DNA of 64,000 nucleotides from Cylindrotheca closterium (lineage: Eukaryota > Bacillariophyta > Bacillariophyceae > Bacillariales > Bacillariaceae), in assembly GCA_933822405.4 (NCBI GenBank), contig CAKOGP040001792.1, positions 361,460 to 425,459 of the forward strand. The letters are read 5' to 3'. Both the position numbers and the translations under genes were made by a program. Numbering within the stretch: the first letter of the stretch is position 1; every line of letters starts with the position of its first letter. Of the stretch, positions 1 through 11,113 are shown in pieces. The notes beneath the pieces were generated by a model. It had not been told where the DNA came from, made no database searches, and was given only the letters and a program-made list of their open reading frames with translations.

Positions 1-525
1 CAAACAGCCTCTTGAATACAAAAAGGATGGGGTGTGCATAGCCATTTGGGCAATTGTTGATGACAGGCTTTGCAAAGTAGTTAAGGGCGGCATTGGGATC
101 CTTCTTGCGAATCTTCTTGACCTTCTCCTTGTACGCTTCCGTCTTCTTCACCAACCAGTACTTTGTTCTGAGGAGTTCGAACGATTGCTCCTGGGACAAA
201 GTGCCACTTGGGGTACCGGTACAGTTTGAGTTCCACAGAGGAACGACGACATTGGTTATTTCACTTTTTTAGTCCTTGGCTCTGCTAAATATTTTTGCAC
301 CGTCAAGTGGCTTGTTTTCGTTGCCTTTGCTGACTTCGTCCTTCAGTCTCTCGTTCATTTTGGTCGTCTTGGCAACCAACATCCTGAATTCTCACAAAAT
401 CTTCTTTTCCAACGCTGAAAATTTGTTCTCAGGCTGCTCAGAAACTGCCAAGTAGGCGCTTACACTGTAAGGTAATACTGCCATTTTTTGACTTTCGCTT
501 TGAACGCAGCTTCAGTTTTGCTCAT
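1..525 (-). pseudogene. Decayed ORF running off the left edge
   Basis: On the minus strand a coding-like frame starts at an ATG at 523-525 (MSKTEAAFKAKVKK...). It shifts frame near 485 and then continues to position 1 with two in-frame stops, near 397 and near 271. The stretch from about 270 to 1 is open and rich in Lys, Tyr and Glu, with segments such as KYWLVKKTEAYKEKVKKIR and NYFAKPVINN. Periodic charged composition across stops and a shift suggests a once-functional gene or repeat-derived ORF that has decayed. I do not recognise a family. The rest lies outside the window. An alternative is a real gene with introns that remove the stops, but no clear donor/acceptor pair was seen. Confidence 0.4.
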
Positions 526-1096
526 CCTTGTATTGGCAATTGCTTTCGAGGTGCTGCAGTTTGCGAGATATGCCTGGGGAGAGGCATGATGGGTTCAAGA
601 AAAGTAGGCTCATTGGAGTTGAGATGATGACAGTGACGGACGTGAAAAGATATGTGTTGTCTACATGCTTGGAGGGAAAGGTGCAGTTTTCCGAGATGAC
701 AGGTGGAAAGGGAAAAGTGTTTGCACTCGCGACCGAACGGAAACCGAAACTTCAAAACTGGCCAATGACGAAACGAAAACGAACCGTGTGTAAATTATGT
801 ACCAACGTGGAAATCCTACCAATCAGTACTGAACACTCAAATTTGTATTCAGTTGGTAGCTAAAAATCGGATTTGCCGGCCAGTTTTTCAGCACCGAACG
901 GATTTGAAACTTTCCGATCCAAGGATTCATTCATTGATTCAAACGTTCAGTTCAAACACCAATTGCCAAAACAAAACAAAACAAAACAAAACAAAACACG
1001 ACAAGCGTCCAACCAAATTCGTATCCAGTATCTATTATACATCGTAGTGTTCGAATCATCAATCAATATTAATAAATCAGTCTCAACCTTATAGCC
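526..1096. other. Intergenic stretch with (AAAAC)n run
   Basis: Upstream region of the gene that starts at 1097. It contains a run of about six AAAAC units at roughly 968-997. An unsupported 111-codon frame at 528-863 resembles no known protein. No RNA gene seen. Confidence 0.5.
968..997. repeat. (AAAAC)n microsatellite
   Basis: Six consecutive AAAAC units, about 100 bp upstream of the start codon at 1097 and so probably in the promoter or 5' UTR. Confidence 0.8.
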
Positions 1097-2677
1097 ATGA
1101 AGTCATTTCGGAAAGGACGATCGACTTCAGCAGGGCCAGCAATTAGAGCTCGTGAGAGCAACACTGCACCTGTGCTTTCAGCACGTGAAAGAATGGAGGC
1201 GTACAACCAATCCTACAATCGACCAACGGTACCAACGCGATCCAAACGCAACCCAATAATGGATCGTGTTTCCTCCAAGAGGAACGCAGCAGAAGCAACA
1301 GCAACAGCAACAGCACAACCTCTTCGACCTTACAGCAAACACGCTCCTTCCAATAGGAGTGCGACCTTGGTGACACATCACCAAAGTAACGCCGAATCCA
1401 AACCTTCCTTAAACGTTTCCAAATCCTATCGAGCTGGAAAGTCTAATCGAAGGTTAGAGTTCCAACAAACACAAGTCCAACACGCTCAGTCAACTCACAA
1501 CTGCACACGTTACTCGCGAGACTTTCAGAAGAGGTCCTCGCGAGACTCTATCCAACGACAAAAGTCTTCCAGCGAGGGTTCGACACTGCCCTCCCGACAG
1601 GTATCCACGGGTGATGAGACCTACTCGGATGCCCATTCCCGACTCTCAAAGTATAAGGCTACAATGGGTAGCTCCTATCGATCAGACCCTTCGTACTTGG
1701 TTCCACTCCTCGCAGCCCAAGCTTATCACATTCCTGGAAACACCTGGTTCCAAGATTGGAGACAATTCATGCGCAATAACCATCCTCTCTTTGGAATCTG
1801 CTTACACCATAAACTTCATCCAATCAAATCTTGCACAAGGATGATTGCTCTTTGTGGATCCATCCTGTTTGGGCTCGTCATGACCAATATTTTTTACTTG
1901 TTCTACTTGTGGAACCCTGAATTTGATCAAATTGTCATGAGCATCACGCTCGACTCGGGTGAGATATACACACTTACCACGGGAATGCTTTTACTTTGGA
2001 CTGTTGGTGGCGGGATTCATGCTTCTTTCAACTTGTGCTTGTGGTACATTGCCGCTTGCAGTTGCTGCAGAGCCGGTGGCTGCTGCGAAGCAAGGGCCTG
2101 CTGCCCGTCATTTGGGAAACATTTGATTCGAGGTGTCGTTCTTATGATCGTAGTCATGACGGTTCTTGTCATTGTCATGAGGATCGCCATTGGGAATCCG
2201 GAAACTGATACTCTTGATGACGCAGCTGCTACTAGCAACGTTACAGATTCCAATGGCATCGACTTCTTCTTTACCGACGAGGCCTGGGATTTTAACGTGA
2301 AAGGGACTGAAGAGTTTCACTTTGTGCTTGCGTATCTTGTGCAAATGGGCCTTAGCCTCTTTGTGTACTACCCGGTCTTCGCCACGGTACTCATGTCGGG
2401 TGTATTGGGATGCAATGGAAAGGTGCCCCTCTTGGGAGGACGCCCATACGAGGTGGCACAATACAAACGTAAACAGCAGCGGGTGAGCAAACTTGGAAAC
2501 TGGGATTCGTCAGGAAGCCCCACCTACCTTGATAGCTACTGCGGCGAAGGTTCGGATGAATTTGCTCTAAACTTTTCGTTCGTGTCCGATGATCGAGAAT
2601 CTGCACACGAAGATGACATTGAAATTCTCTGGACGCCCAAAGCAAAGAGAGAATTTGAACGACGGCGGTCGGCGTGA
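1097..2677 (+). CDS. Four-TM membrane protein with cysteine cluster, unknown function
   Basis: Single-exon ORF of 526 aa starting at an ATG in the context AGCCATGA. Residues 1 to about 230 are polar, basic and low-complexity (Ser, Arg, Thr, Gln rich), probably a disordered cytosolic tail. Hydrophobic segments follow at about 249-272, 290-322, 343-365 and 408-438, then an acidic C-terminal tail of about 90 aa. Directly after the second hydrophobic stretch (residues about 321-337) lies an unusual Cys cluster of the form CxCCxxxxCCxxxxxCC, which could be palmitoylated or bind metal. The loop between TM3 and TM4 carries an N-glycosylation sequon (NVT). I do not recognise the family. It is probably stramenopile-restricted; function is unknown. 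Confidence 0.8.
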   Translation: MKSFRKGRSTSAGPAIRARESNTAPVLSARERMEAYNQSYNRPTVPTRSKRNPIMDRVSSKRNAAEATATATAQPLRPYSKHAPSNRSATLVTHHQSNAESKPSLNVSKSYRAGKSNRRLEFQQTQVQHAQSTHNCTRYSRDFQKRSSRDSIQRQKSSSEGSTLPSRQVSTGDETYSDAHSRLSKYKATMGSSYRSDPSYLVPLLAAQAYHIPGNTWFQDWRQFMRNNHPLFGICLHHKLHPIKSCTRMIALCGSILFGLVMTNIFYLFYLWNPEFDQIVMSITLDSGEIYTLTTGMLLLWTVGGGIHASFNLCLWYIAACSCCRAGGCCEARACCPSFGKHLIRGVVLMIVVMTVLVIVMRIAIGNPETDTLDDAAATSNVTDSNGIDFFFTDEAWDFNVKGTEEFHFVLAYLVQMGLSLFVYYPVFATVLMSGVLGCNGKVPLLGGRPYEVAQYKRKQQRVSKLGNWDSSGSPTYLDSYCGEGSDEFALNFSFVSDDRESAHEDDIEILWTPKAKREFERRRSA

Positions 2678-3040
2678 GAAAAAGTAGTACATTAAACATT
2701 TTCAGTTATTATAAACGCAGTCATATTTGACGAGATGATAATCAGAACTACAAAACCGTAAACTGTGTCACAAGTCTAGTTTATTTCTTCGCAACTCTTG
2801 CAATCAAGAAAAGAGACTACAAGAGTTGCCACAGACCAAATCATAAAACATCTCCTATTCGCCGTAATGCTATAGGGGCTATGAATTCAAATCACTTCAG
2901 TCGAGTTTTTCATCACCGTTGCCGTTTGCGTGCAGCTATTTTGTACAAATGCACTATTACAGGCAGGTGTTGTTTGAAATATGTTCTTACATAAATTTTT
3001 GGGAGTTAATGGTCCATACCAACTGCTATTATGGTCTGGA
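2678..3040. other. Convergent intergenic region
   Basis: Tail-to-tail spacer between the 1097-2677 gene and the importin-5 gene. AT-rich, with no ORF or RNA gene seen; it presumably holds both 3' UTRs. Confidence 0.6.
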
Positions 3041-6000
3041 TCAAGGTGTTACAACAGAGCTTGTGCTGTAGATTGCGGCAGAAATTGCTTGCTGAGCTTC
3101 CGGATGCAGAGTAGAGTATGCCTGTTGCATCATGTCTTGAGGTAGGTCACTACGCATGACTTTCAAAATACTAACTAGATTCTCACACGTTTCAGGTGAT
3201 GCAATTTCTTCACCATCGCTGACAGCAGACAATACTTGGCCCGCGATTTGACAAATTTTGACAGCATTTTTGCTCACGTCAATGACTTGCGATTCAATCA
3301 AATGGCACAATCCTGCATGGCATATCTTAAGAGCAACGCGCAGAAAGTGAGAAGGAGATGTACAAGCACAGCGCTAGCTGACATCAGTTCCATCAGTTCC
3401 TTGTCTTTACTTACCTTCGCTTCGTCTTCATCTTCTTGGATCGGCAAGTGATTCAAGAATCGTGTCACCAAAGTATCTTGCGTAACGAATTTGAGGTTCG
3501 AATGCCGCCCAAACAACGTAATTGATGCAAGTGCAGATGCTGCAACCTCGACCAAATAGATGTCATCCCCGGCTTCTTCCTTCGAACAGTCCGTGAGTGC
3601 GAGGAGCGCGTGGACAATCATCTGAATATGCGAATCTGTGAGGCAACCAGGGGCATAGCGGCTGATTTGAGCAATCCCATACACAGAAGTCTGCAATAAA
3701 TCCCTGTTTGCAGCGTCCCCTTCGCCGATGACTCCCATGATTGCTCCAAGAATTCGATCTGTTTGTTTAGAAGCAGCCTCTTTCCCACAGTGCTCAACGC
3801 AATCCACAAAGAGGCACAGTGCTGAGTGCAAAGCCCGAATATCGTTGGTTGATGAGAGTATTGGTCCCAACACTGGTACGACCAACGATTCAAAGATTGG
3901 AACAAACTCGACGCGGAACATTTTGAGTGTATATCCCACGCTATCAACCAATGATGTCAAAAGTACTTCTTCTGCCTTCAACAAACGAAGGTATTCTTCT
4001 TGCTCATCCTTACTAGTAAGCGCACCTCCCAATATACTTGTGACGCGCTTTCGTCGTGCCAAACAGGCAACCATAGCTTGCATACATCTTTGAACAAGTG
4101 CTTGAGCATGGTTTACAGAGAACTGACCCACAATTTCGCGATGAAATACACTATCATTGCGGTATTGATAAACCACAAATAGAATCTCGCTCAATGAATC
4201 AGATAGGGCGTATAGAGATTCCATGTCGTTTGGATCCTCTGCTTCAATCTGATTTGCTATAGATGTTGCAACACCAGGGAGATATTTCTGCGGAATGTGC
4301 ATACCTCCCGAATTTGCCCCTGCGGCGCAAGCCGCTTCAAAAACAGCGGCAAGGGTTTGAGCCGATGTACTGCGAACATCTGCTGAGTATGGAAAGTTCA
4401 ATAGCGGTAAAACAGTGTCTAGCGAAACTTGGACATAGGGGCCAAAGAGTGCACCCAAAGCCTTGGCATGCTCATAGACCGCACGAATGGCTTGGGACTT
4501 TTCCTCAATCTTGCTAGTATTGATGGTTACTTTCGTAAATCCTTTTCCAGGAACCGCCACGGTGATGCTGTTTGTGTCGTTACCCATTTGGTATTCGTTG
4601 CTGCTCCCAAAACCAGATTCGTTGGCCTCCTATGCGCAGCAAGAGTGATGAGTTAGGTGTCATTGCCAAACAAAAAAGCTCCAAGCACCAATATGACTTA
4701 CCGTAATTGAGATGTCGTCTTCTTCTTTAGCTTTCTCTAACAAGATTGGCAAAACAACGTCAACGAATGGAGCAAACTCTTCCCCCAAGACAGATGCCAC
4801 TCTTGCGCATGCTGACAAGAGTTGTTCCAGAGGAATATGAGTATTTGCCCGTGACTGTAACACAGGAAGAATCCAGGACAAGAGTTGTTTCGCGTCGTCC
4901 CGGAATACCTCCAGACCAACGGCTCTTCCAACAATAGTTGCAGCTTCTACAGCAGCTCCAGTCAATTCGACTATGGGTAACCGTGCAGTTAATAGAAGGC
5001 CCGGCATTACATCACGATAAAAGGGGAAGAACTTCTCTTCCACTGATTCTGCTAAACACGCAAGTGCTCCCATCGCTCGTACTCGAGCTGTTATAGAGCC
5101 AGTGTCCGTAGAACTGGAGGACAAAGGACCGTTCATCAATGCATTGAGTAGGTCTGGTAGAAATAGGTGAACATACTTCGCAGCATCTTCCACGTCGTCC
5201 TGTTCACCGCTCCCACGGCAAAATGATACAATCCCCAACGATGCCATGGCCGAGACCTTGTTACAAGGGGATTGGACCGCCATTGCTAATCTCGCCAGAA
5301 TTGCTTTTGCATGTGTTTCTCTGGTAGACGGGTCCGATGTCTCGCCCAGAATTCCCAGCAACCGAATAGCTTGCCACTGCACTCGAAGATTAACTGATTC
5401 GGACAAAGAAATACCAGCTTGGAGCATGAGTGGCAACATGGAAACGAGACTGATTGGGGTAGACACGAGACCACATTCAAGCATTGCCAGTGCCGCTCGT
5501 GCGTGCTTCCACTCCTCCGAAGAAAGGAGTTGCTGTACCAAGGGCAAGGCAACGGTCAATGCAGCACCACCCAAATGCTGCAGGATACTCTCGAATAATG
5601 ACTCCGCAAATACAGCCTCGTCCTCGTCTTCTATAGCATCTTCCACCAGAGTCGCCGGTTCAGATGCCCATTCATCAAAATTCTCGTTGACTCCATTGGC
5701 CATGAGCTGGGCACAGACTGGTACGGTTTTTGCGGCGATACTGTCGGCCAAATTTCGTGTGATGAGATTTCGCTTCACGCTTCCAACACTAAGGAAACTG
5801 GTCAGTGTTTCCAAGGCACTCAATTGGACAGAACTCGAATATTTGGAATTTTCCAAAAATTGCAAGCAAGTGTGCAAAAAGGTATTGAGGACGACCTCAT
5901 TCCCTCCCAACAGGGAAGGGCACTGAATGGTTGCTTGGCTCAAGTGTTCCATGCAGGATTTGATGGATTCCTCGTCTCGCATGGTCCCATAGCCTTGCAG

Positions 6001-6651
6001 CAAGGTGGTCAAGGATGCGCTGAGCGTTTGCGATGCAGGAGAGGCCGGATCCACTTGCAATTCGTCCAACTTGGGAAGTTCTCTGGAAAGGGATGATGTC
6101 TTAATGGTCGTTGCAATTGCGCCATTGACGAGTACATGGGTCCAGACATCGAGCAGGCAATCGGAAGAGGTCGCAGAAGATTCCGAAATCAAAGATGACA
6201 ATGACGGTGTGGCGACTCTGGCAAACGCCATTGGAGCACGATCTGCCAAGTCGGCCAGCAAACGTATGGAGATTAAATCTCCTTGTTTCAGAGCAGGTTC
6301 AATGAAAGCCAATACTTTCTGAAGTGCAGCATCGGCCGCTGAATCCGTACCAATAATGGAAAGTGTCGCACAAACTTCAGCTAGGCAGTGTCCTACGTGG
6401 GGTCTTCCAGGAAATGAAGCGAGCAATGGCAAGATCAATTGATTGACCAAGTTGATGTCGGTGAGCTTGAGGATGTCTCGTCTCAGCAAAACGGGTGCCA
6501 AAAGCTGAATGGACGGCGAGTTGTGGCCGAGCTGATTCATCAGTCCTTGCACCCGATCCAAAACAGCGAGTGATTGGAAGTGCTCTTCTGCTTGTGATCT
6601 GCGGAGCAAGTCTGGCGAAAGAAGAGCTTCCAGTAGTTCAGCAGTGATCAT
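3041..6651 (-). CDS. IPO5: Importin-5 / karyopherin-beta (Kap121-type) nuclear import receptor
   Basis: Three exons on the minus strand: 6651-4702, 4629-3415 and 3325-3041, both introns in phase 0 with GTAAGT donors. They join to a protein of 1149 aa, close to the 1090-1115 aa of the family. The protein is built of alpha-helical HEAT-type repeats throughout. The segment after the first junction (EANESGFGSSNEYQ...IEEKSQAIRAVYEHAKALG...LLNFPYSADVR) aligns by eye with the IPO5 region where the HEAT solenoid continues after its acidic loop. The C-terminal LCHLIESQ corresponds to the IPO5 segment LCDLIES. It is expected to carry ribosomal proteins, histones and other cargo through nuclear pores under Ran-GTP control. 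It shares a divergent promoter with the LRRC40-like gene. The exon 3 acceptor choice rests on restoring the LCxLIES motif. Confidence 0.9.
3326..3414 (-). other. Intron 2 of importin-5
   Basis: 89-bp intron with donor GTAAGT and acceptor CTTAAG. Unspliced sequence would hit a stop about 40 codons later. Splicing joins EDEAK to ICHAGLCHLIES. Confidence 0.8.
4630..4701 (-). other. Intron 1 of importin-5
   Basis: 72-bp intron with donor GTAAGT and acceptor CATAG on the minus strand. It removes an in-frame stop at the end of the first open frame. Confidence 0.88.
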
Positions 6652-6999
6652 TGTTGCCGTAATATGAAGAAGCTGTATGAACGATACTGGTACCGGTACA
6701 GTATTATAGTGCTACTGTGTGCTGTGTGCTGTGTGCTGTGTGCAGTATTTTAATATTATGCTGCCGGGCTCAAAACAATGATTTTGAGATCGCGCCAAAA
6801 ATATTCAATCGTAGACTGTACACGTACCTACTGCAGCAAAAGTTCGATACGATGGATCACAATATTCTCCATACGGACGAAGACCGTACGGTCTTCTCTC
6901 AGACACTACAGAGTGATCTACCGGTCTACAGTCCCGCGGTATTTTCTCAAATCGATGCTGAGGAACCTATACTTGCAATTTGAAATTAGGTGAAGCGTC
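6652..6999. promoter_or_regulatory. Divergent promoter between importin-5 and LRRC40-like genes
   Basis: 348 bp separating two divergent start codons. It contains a TACCGGTA palindrome at 6691-6698, within GGTACCGGTACAG (identical to 212-224), and a short CTGTGTG tandem run at about 6716-6741. A palindrome-like ACGAAGACCGTACGGTCTTC lies near 6879-6898. The regulatory role is inferred from position. Confidence 0.45.
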
Positions 7000-9297
7000 A
7001 TGAGGAAGTCCCGTCTTCAAATGAACCCGAACTTTGCACGGGCACATGGTCTTCATGTTTGTGGAGATCCGACGGCAGAAGCCTCTCGCTTGGAGACCGC
7101 AATAGCGGATGCTCGCAATTCAGGACACCTTCGTCTAAACAATGCGGGCATCGGACTGCTGACAAACGAGATTTTCGAACTTCGTGCAAGCCTAAAGGTT
7201 AACCTCTCTATGGACAACCAACAATCGGCCTATCAGCACACGGAAGATACACTTACAGTGGTCGATATCTCAGACAATGACTTAATCACTGGTGATTTCG
7301 ATGAGCGCTTTACAAGGTTCACCAGGGTTCAAAAACTGTATTTCAAGCGATGCCAATTGAACAAGATGACTGTTTCGCTGACTTGTTTGGAGTTTTTGAA
7401 AATATTGGATCTCTCAGGAAACCAATTGACTGCTTTCGACATGAACCTTCTGCCGCCTATTCTGCACGAGCTCAATTTATCGAGCAATCGACTGGCGGTT
7501 ATAAGCTCGTCCGACGAGTCAGCAACCATACAGCTTCAGGTGTTTAACATCTCGCACAACCAGCTAACTCATCTGAATGACTGTCACATTTCATGCCCTG
7601 ACCTTCGAGTATTTCGGTGCCATCAGAACTCTTTTTCACGGCTTCCAACTGAGTTCCTTGGCGCTTCGACAGATAATAAGCTCGAGTCCATTGACGCTTC
7701 ATACAATATGATTGCCCACACATTTGATCTCAGCCGCTACAGAAGCTTGAAGACGCTGAATATCGGAATGAACAGAATGACAGCATTGCCACTGATTCCA
7801 AATTCCCTACTGGTATTGGACGTGACAGAAAACAGGATAAAGGATATTGGAGCACTTCTCCCTGTATCGGATGCATCGCCGCCTGCTTTGATCGAGTTGA
7901 TGCTCAGTGGGAATCACCTATCTGAAATCGATGGCTCCACTGTTGAAAAGTATTCCAACTTGCAACGCCTCGACCTTAGCTCCAACAAACTCAAAAACTT
8001 GCCATACCAATTAGGACTCCTTCCGAAGCTCAGAGCTTTCCGAGTCGCCTCAAACCCACTTTTTACATTCAAAAGATCTGACGTTGAGAGCAATCCAGAT
8101 GAAGTACTGGCAGTTCTTCGCCGACGAGCGCCAAAGCGGGAGGAAGCGTTACATTCACAACCTTCCTCGATTCTTTCCGCTTTCATCTCCAACGGAAACT
8201 CTATTGTGCTCTCTGCATTCCATCATCAAGGGCAAGGAGTACGGTCATCTCTCTCCCTGGATCCACTTGTGCGATCGCTAAAAGCAAATCCTGTGATTGC
8301 CAGCAAGATTACAAACAAACTTGAGTTGCATGGGTTTGATTCAATTCCAGGGGATCTGATTTCGACTATCCGAGATGTCTCCAATATATCACTTTCGGCG
8401 AACAAGCTATCATTGGTTCCGCCCCAATTGGCAACCTGTCCACGGTTGGTCCATCTTGACTTGTCAAAAAATCAGTTGAGCGATTTCTCTCCACTTATTG
8501 TAGGGGATCTGTTATGGGCCAACACGATTGAACTACTTGACCTAGGTGGTAATTGCTTCACAGAGGTGCCCATTGAGGTATTGGCTCAATTGAAGTGTCT
8601 GAAGACTCTCAATCTACTATCCAATAAGATCAAGTCCTTGGAGCGTTGTACAGCATGGCTACCAGCATCTTTGGTTCATTTAGAGTTGTCAGAGAATCAG
8701 ATCGAAGATATGGAAGACCTGGTGTGGTCGTTAGCCTTGAGTTGTCCCAACATTCAAGTACTGCAAATTGCCCAGAATAAGTTGAAGAAGATACCCTTGG
8801 AATTGGGATTGTTTCTCGAAGGTAAACTACGCAAGTTGAACCTGCAGATGAATCCCCAGCAAGCCGTGCGACATGCCGTTTTGGAGAGAGGATGTGCAGA
8901 TCAACTATCATACCTAAAGCATAGGATGACAAAGGAAGCAGTACTGGAGTCAAGGAAGCGATTGGTAACTTTACAGGACGCGCTTCAAGCTGAGAAACAA
9001 TCGCTTTCACTCTCCAATACAGTGGTGAAACATGCAGACAAGACAGAAGAAATTGAAGGTTTTCCAATAGCCCATACGACAAACCAAGGAGCTTCTAACC
9101 AATCAATTGACTCTTCCGAGAGACTAGCCTCGCTAAAATTGATAGCAGAATGCAAAGAAAGAATCGATGATGTGCAACAGGAAATTGACACAAATTTTGC
9201 ACTGAGCCAAGCAAAACGTTACGCATTGAAAAAAAAAATTGCAATGGAGCGGTCTCAAATGATAAAGGAAGAGCGAAAACTCGGTTTGAGAAAGTGA
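7000..9297 (+). CDS. LRRC40: LRRC40-type leucine-rich repeat protein with coiled-coil tail
   Basis: Single-exon ORF of 765 aa. The N-terminal portion up to about residue 70 resembles LRRC40 (an ARNSGHLRLNNAGI segment before the first repeats). About twenty LRRs of the LxxLxLSxNxL type follow to about residue 620. A central linker, where the chain reads SNPLFTFKR...DEVLAVLRRR, matches the LRRC40 hinge by position and character. A second LRR block ends in LRKLNLQMNP...LSYLKHR, the family's usual C-terminal cap. Residues about 640-765 are charged and helical, predicted coiled coil, and extend beyond the family's usual length of about 600 aa. Probably a protein-interaction scaffold; partners are unknown. 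No signal peptide or TM segment, so cytosolic or nuclear. Confidence 0.82.
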   Translation: MRKSRLQMNPNFARAHGLHVCGDPTAEASRLETAIADARNSGHLRLNNAGIGLLTNEIFELRASLKVNLSMDNQQSAYQHTEDTLTVVDISDNDLITGDFDERFTRFTRVQKLYFKRCQLNKMTVSLTCLEFLKILDLSGNQLTAFDMNLLPPILHELNLSSNRLAVISSSDESATIQLQVFNISHNQLTHLNDCHISCPDLRVFRCHQNSFSRLPTEFLGASTDNKLESIDASYNMIAHTFDLSRYRSLKTLNIGMNRMTALPLIPNSLLVLDVTENRIKDIGALLPVSDASPPALIELMLSGNHLSEIDGSTVEKYSNLQRLDLSSNKLKNLPYQLGLLPKLRAFRVASNPLFTFKRSDVESNPDEVLAVLRRRAPKREEALHSQPSSILSAFISNGNSIVLSAFHHQGQGVRSSLSLDPLVRSLKANPVIASKITNKLELHGFDSIPGDLISTIRDVSNISLSANKLSLVPPQLATCPRLVHLDLSKNQLSDFSPLIVGDLLWANTIELLDLGGNCFTEVPIEVLAQLKCLKTLNLLSNKIKSLERCTAWLPASLVHLELSENQIEDMEDLVWSLALSCPNIQVLQIAQNKLKKIPLELGLFLEGKLRKLNLQMNPQQAVRHAVLERGCADQLSYLKHRMTKEAVLESRKRLVTLQDALQAEKQSLSLSNTVVKHADKTEEIEGFPIAHTTNQGASNQSIDSSERLASLKLIAECKERIDDVQQEIDTNFALSQAKRYALKKKIAMERSQMIKEERKLGLRK

Positions 9298-9939
9298 TAT
9301 CAAAACAATATACAGTGCGCATTGTCTTAGTGATGGTGCATTCTTGGGCCTTGAAGATAGACTCTCGCATCAATGAGCCCGAATAGCCTTTGATGATTCA
9401 CACTTCTGAAACTACAAGACTATTTATTTTACAAATGGCCGTATTGTAAAAACAAGTCCTGCTATATAAGGAAAATAGAAGAAGCAGTTTTTTCCAGTGA
9501 AATTCGTTCTATTTTGTTGTTGTTTCTGTACATTGGTATCGTCGCATGTCATCGACAGCGTTTTATAGTATGTGTTGAGCAGCAGGGTCCAACTATGCAA
9601 ACTCAATTTGTCAGCATGCCAATCACATCACCTGCTGACTTTATAATCTGATTCCCCATGAAAGCTGTTGATGCCACTCCTACAGTAGTCTAGCGTTGTC
9701 CAAGCCGCTCTCGGCATTTCTTGCTGTGCCCGCTACTCGCTTTGTTGTCGTTGAATGAAAAGCCATCACTATATATAGGCAAAACGCCGTATAGGAGTGG
9801 AGAACCGAACACTCCCGCAACCTTAAGAGCATCGTTCAAGTCATTCTCATAGTACTAAAAGACCTTCTAAAACATGTAAATTTCAAATTGCTCGTCGAGA
9901 CCATTGAAGAAAAGATACAAATTAAAAATGATTCCTTGA
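9298..9939. other. Convergent intergenic region
   Basis: Spacer of 642 bp between two gene tails, long for this window. A TATA-like TATATATAGG occurs near 9770 but no convincing gene follows it. Short frames here have no recognisable composition. No tRNA seen. Confidence 0.5.
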
Positions 9940-10701
9940 TCAATGTTCGTAGGAATAGTCCACAATTCGAGCCCGCATCCGCGCTTCTTCTTCCCTCATC
10001 CGTTGTGCTTGCCAGTATTCGGACCAACATACGGCTGCTGCGAGCATGTAAAAGGCACCACCAAATACCGATTGGACCATGCCCACAATTCTCCCTATCC
10101 CTTTCCCCATATCCAACCGACAAAACCGGGGCCCTCGCAGATATCCACCCGTGCAAGTTTGAAAGGTCGTGGTTGCTCCTAGAATGGGTCCCCAAAAGAA
10201 GATATCAATCAATGCGGTCGGACCGAGCATCATGGCCAATAAGAGTCTGAAAATGGATCCTTCGCCTCCGCCCACAGAGATGGCGGCAGTGCAACTAATG
10301 CAAATCTCCCAGAATATTCGAGGCATCCGCATCATCAATCCGATATCAGGATCCGGTCGTAACATGCTGTACACAATATTGACGCAAGACAAACCCACCA
10401 CTGCAGACAACATTCGATAGGCTGGTTGCTGACGAAAGTGGTTGACTTGTTCTGACAACACAATGCCTTCTCCTTCTGTCGGTAAGATTGATGTCAATCG
10501 GGTCGTTCCGCCACTAAATGGTCGACGTCGAGGCAGGTGATTATTATTCTCCAGTGTCAGCATTGGATGATGATTGTTCTTCGTTGTGGAGGAGGAGGAT
10601 CGTGGTTGGTGCTCCAATCCATTTGCAGAATTACACCAGCTGAACATGATCAATATGGCTACTACTGTGAAATGTAGATGAGGACATCTTCGGAGTATCA
10701 T
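9940..10701 (-). CDS. Secreted-route membrane protein with about four TM segments, unknown
   Basis: Minus-strand ORF. The frame opens upstream at 10902, but the chosen ATG (10699-10701) gives a clean signal peptide (MILRRCPHLHFTVVAILIMF then an SANG-like cleavage site), for a 253-aa product. A Ser/His/Asn-rich linker follows. Hydrophobic segments then occur around AYRMLSAVVGLSCVNIVYSM, IFWEICISCTAAISVGG, LLLAMMLGPTALIDIFFWG and VGMVQSVFGGAFYMLAAAV. The C terminus is charged and basic/acidic (QRMREEEARMRARI). No known family recognised. It has no F or W after the signal peptide, so a plastid address is not supported; ER or endomembrane is more likely. It shares a divergent upstream region with the UPF0126 gene. 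Confidence 0.65.
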   Translation of the reverse strand: MILRRCPHLHFTVVAILIMFSWCNSANGLEHQPRSSSSTTKNNHHPMLTLENNNHLPRRRPFSGGTTRLTSILPTEGEGIVLSEQVNHFRQQPAYRMLSAVVGLSCVNIVYSMLRPDPDIGLMMRMPRIFWEICISCTAAISVGGGEGSIFRLLLAMMLGPTALIDIFFWGPILGATTTFQTCTGGYLRGPRFCRLDMGKGIGRIVGMVQSVFGGAFYMLAAAVCWSEYWQAQRMREEEARMRARIVDYSYEH

Positions 10702-11113
10702 GGTATCCAATGCTTGCTTGCTTGCTTTTAATGCGACTATCTCCTTGTACAATTGTAGCTCGTTGTTATTTATTATAGTGCTCTTGGATCGTGATCTGGG
10801 GCGAAACAATAAAATTGCCTGTACATATGTATTGTTTGAAATGCGATGATGATGAGATGGCGAGATTTGAATTTTTTGTACTGTCATGGTCTGCACCTCC
10901 ACCCCCGAACGAAATTGAGTCTGAATCAGCTCTCGACCTGACGGACAGGCGTTGCAAAACAGGAGATAAAATAAATAAACTCACCCACACAATAACACGT
11001 CATTGATTCCGATCAAAAATTGGTGCCAAGTACAGTATGAGTAAATTCTCAGACACAACCGAGAACGAGAACACACACGAGTACTGTAGCGTGTGTGTAG
11101 ACAGACACCAGCA
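10702..11113. promoter_or_regulatory. Divergent intergenic region
   Basis: 412 bp between two divergent starts. Contains a TACAGTA-type element near 11033-11039 and a similar GTACTGTAG near 11080. No other gene seen. A promoter role is inferred from position only. Confidence 0.4.

Noticed and set aside
528..863. 111-codon plus-strand frame
   Set aside because: No recognisable domain, signal or compositional sign of coding; it sits in a promoter-like region.
6716..6741. CTGTGTG run as a possible structured element
   Set aside because: Short simple-sequence run, too few units and no conservation evidence.
11093..11113. Upstream ATG of the UPF0126 gene
   Set aside because: It would place polar residues (MCRQTPA) before a clean signal peptide; the ATG at 11114 is the better start.
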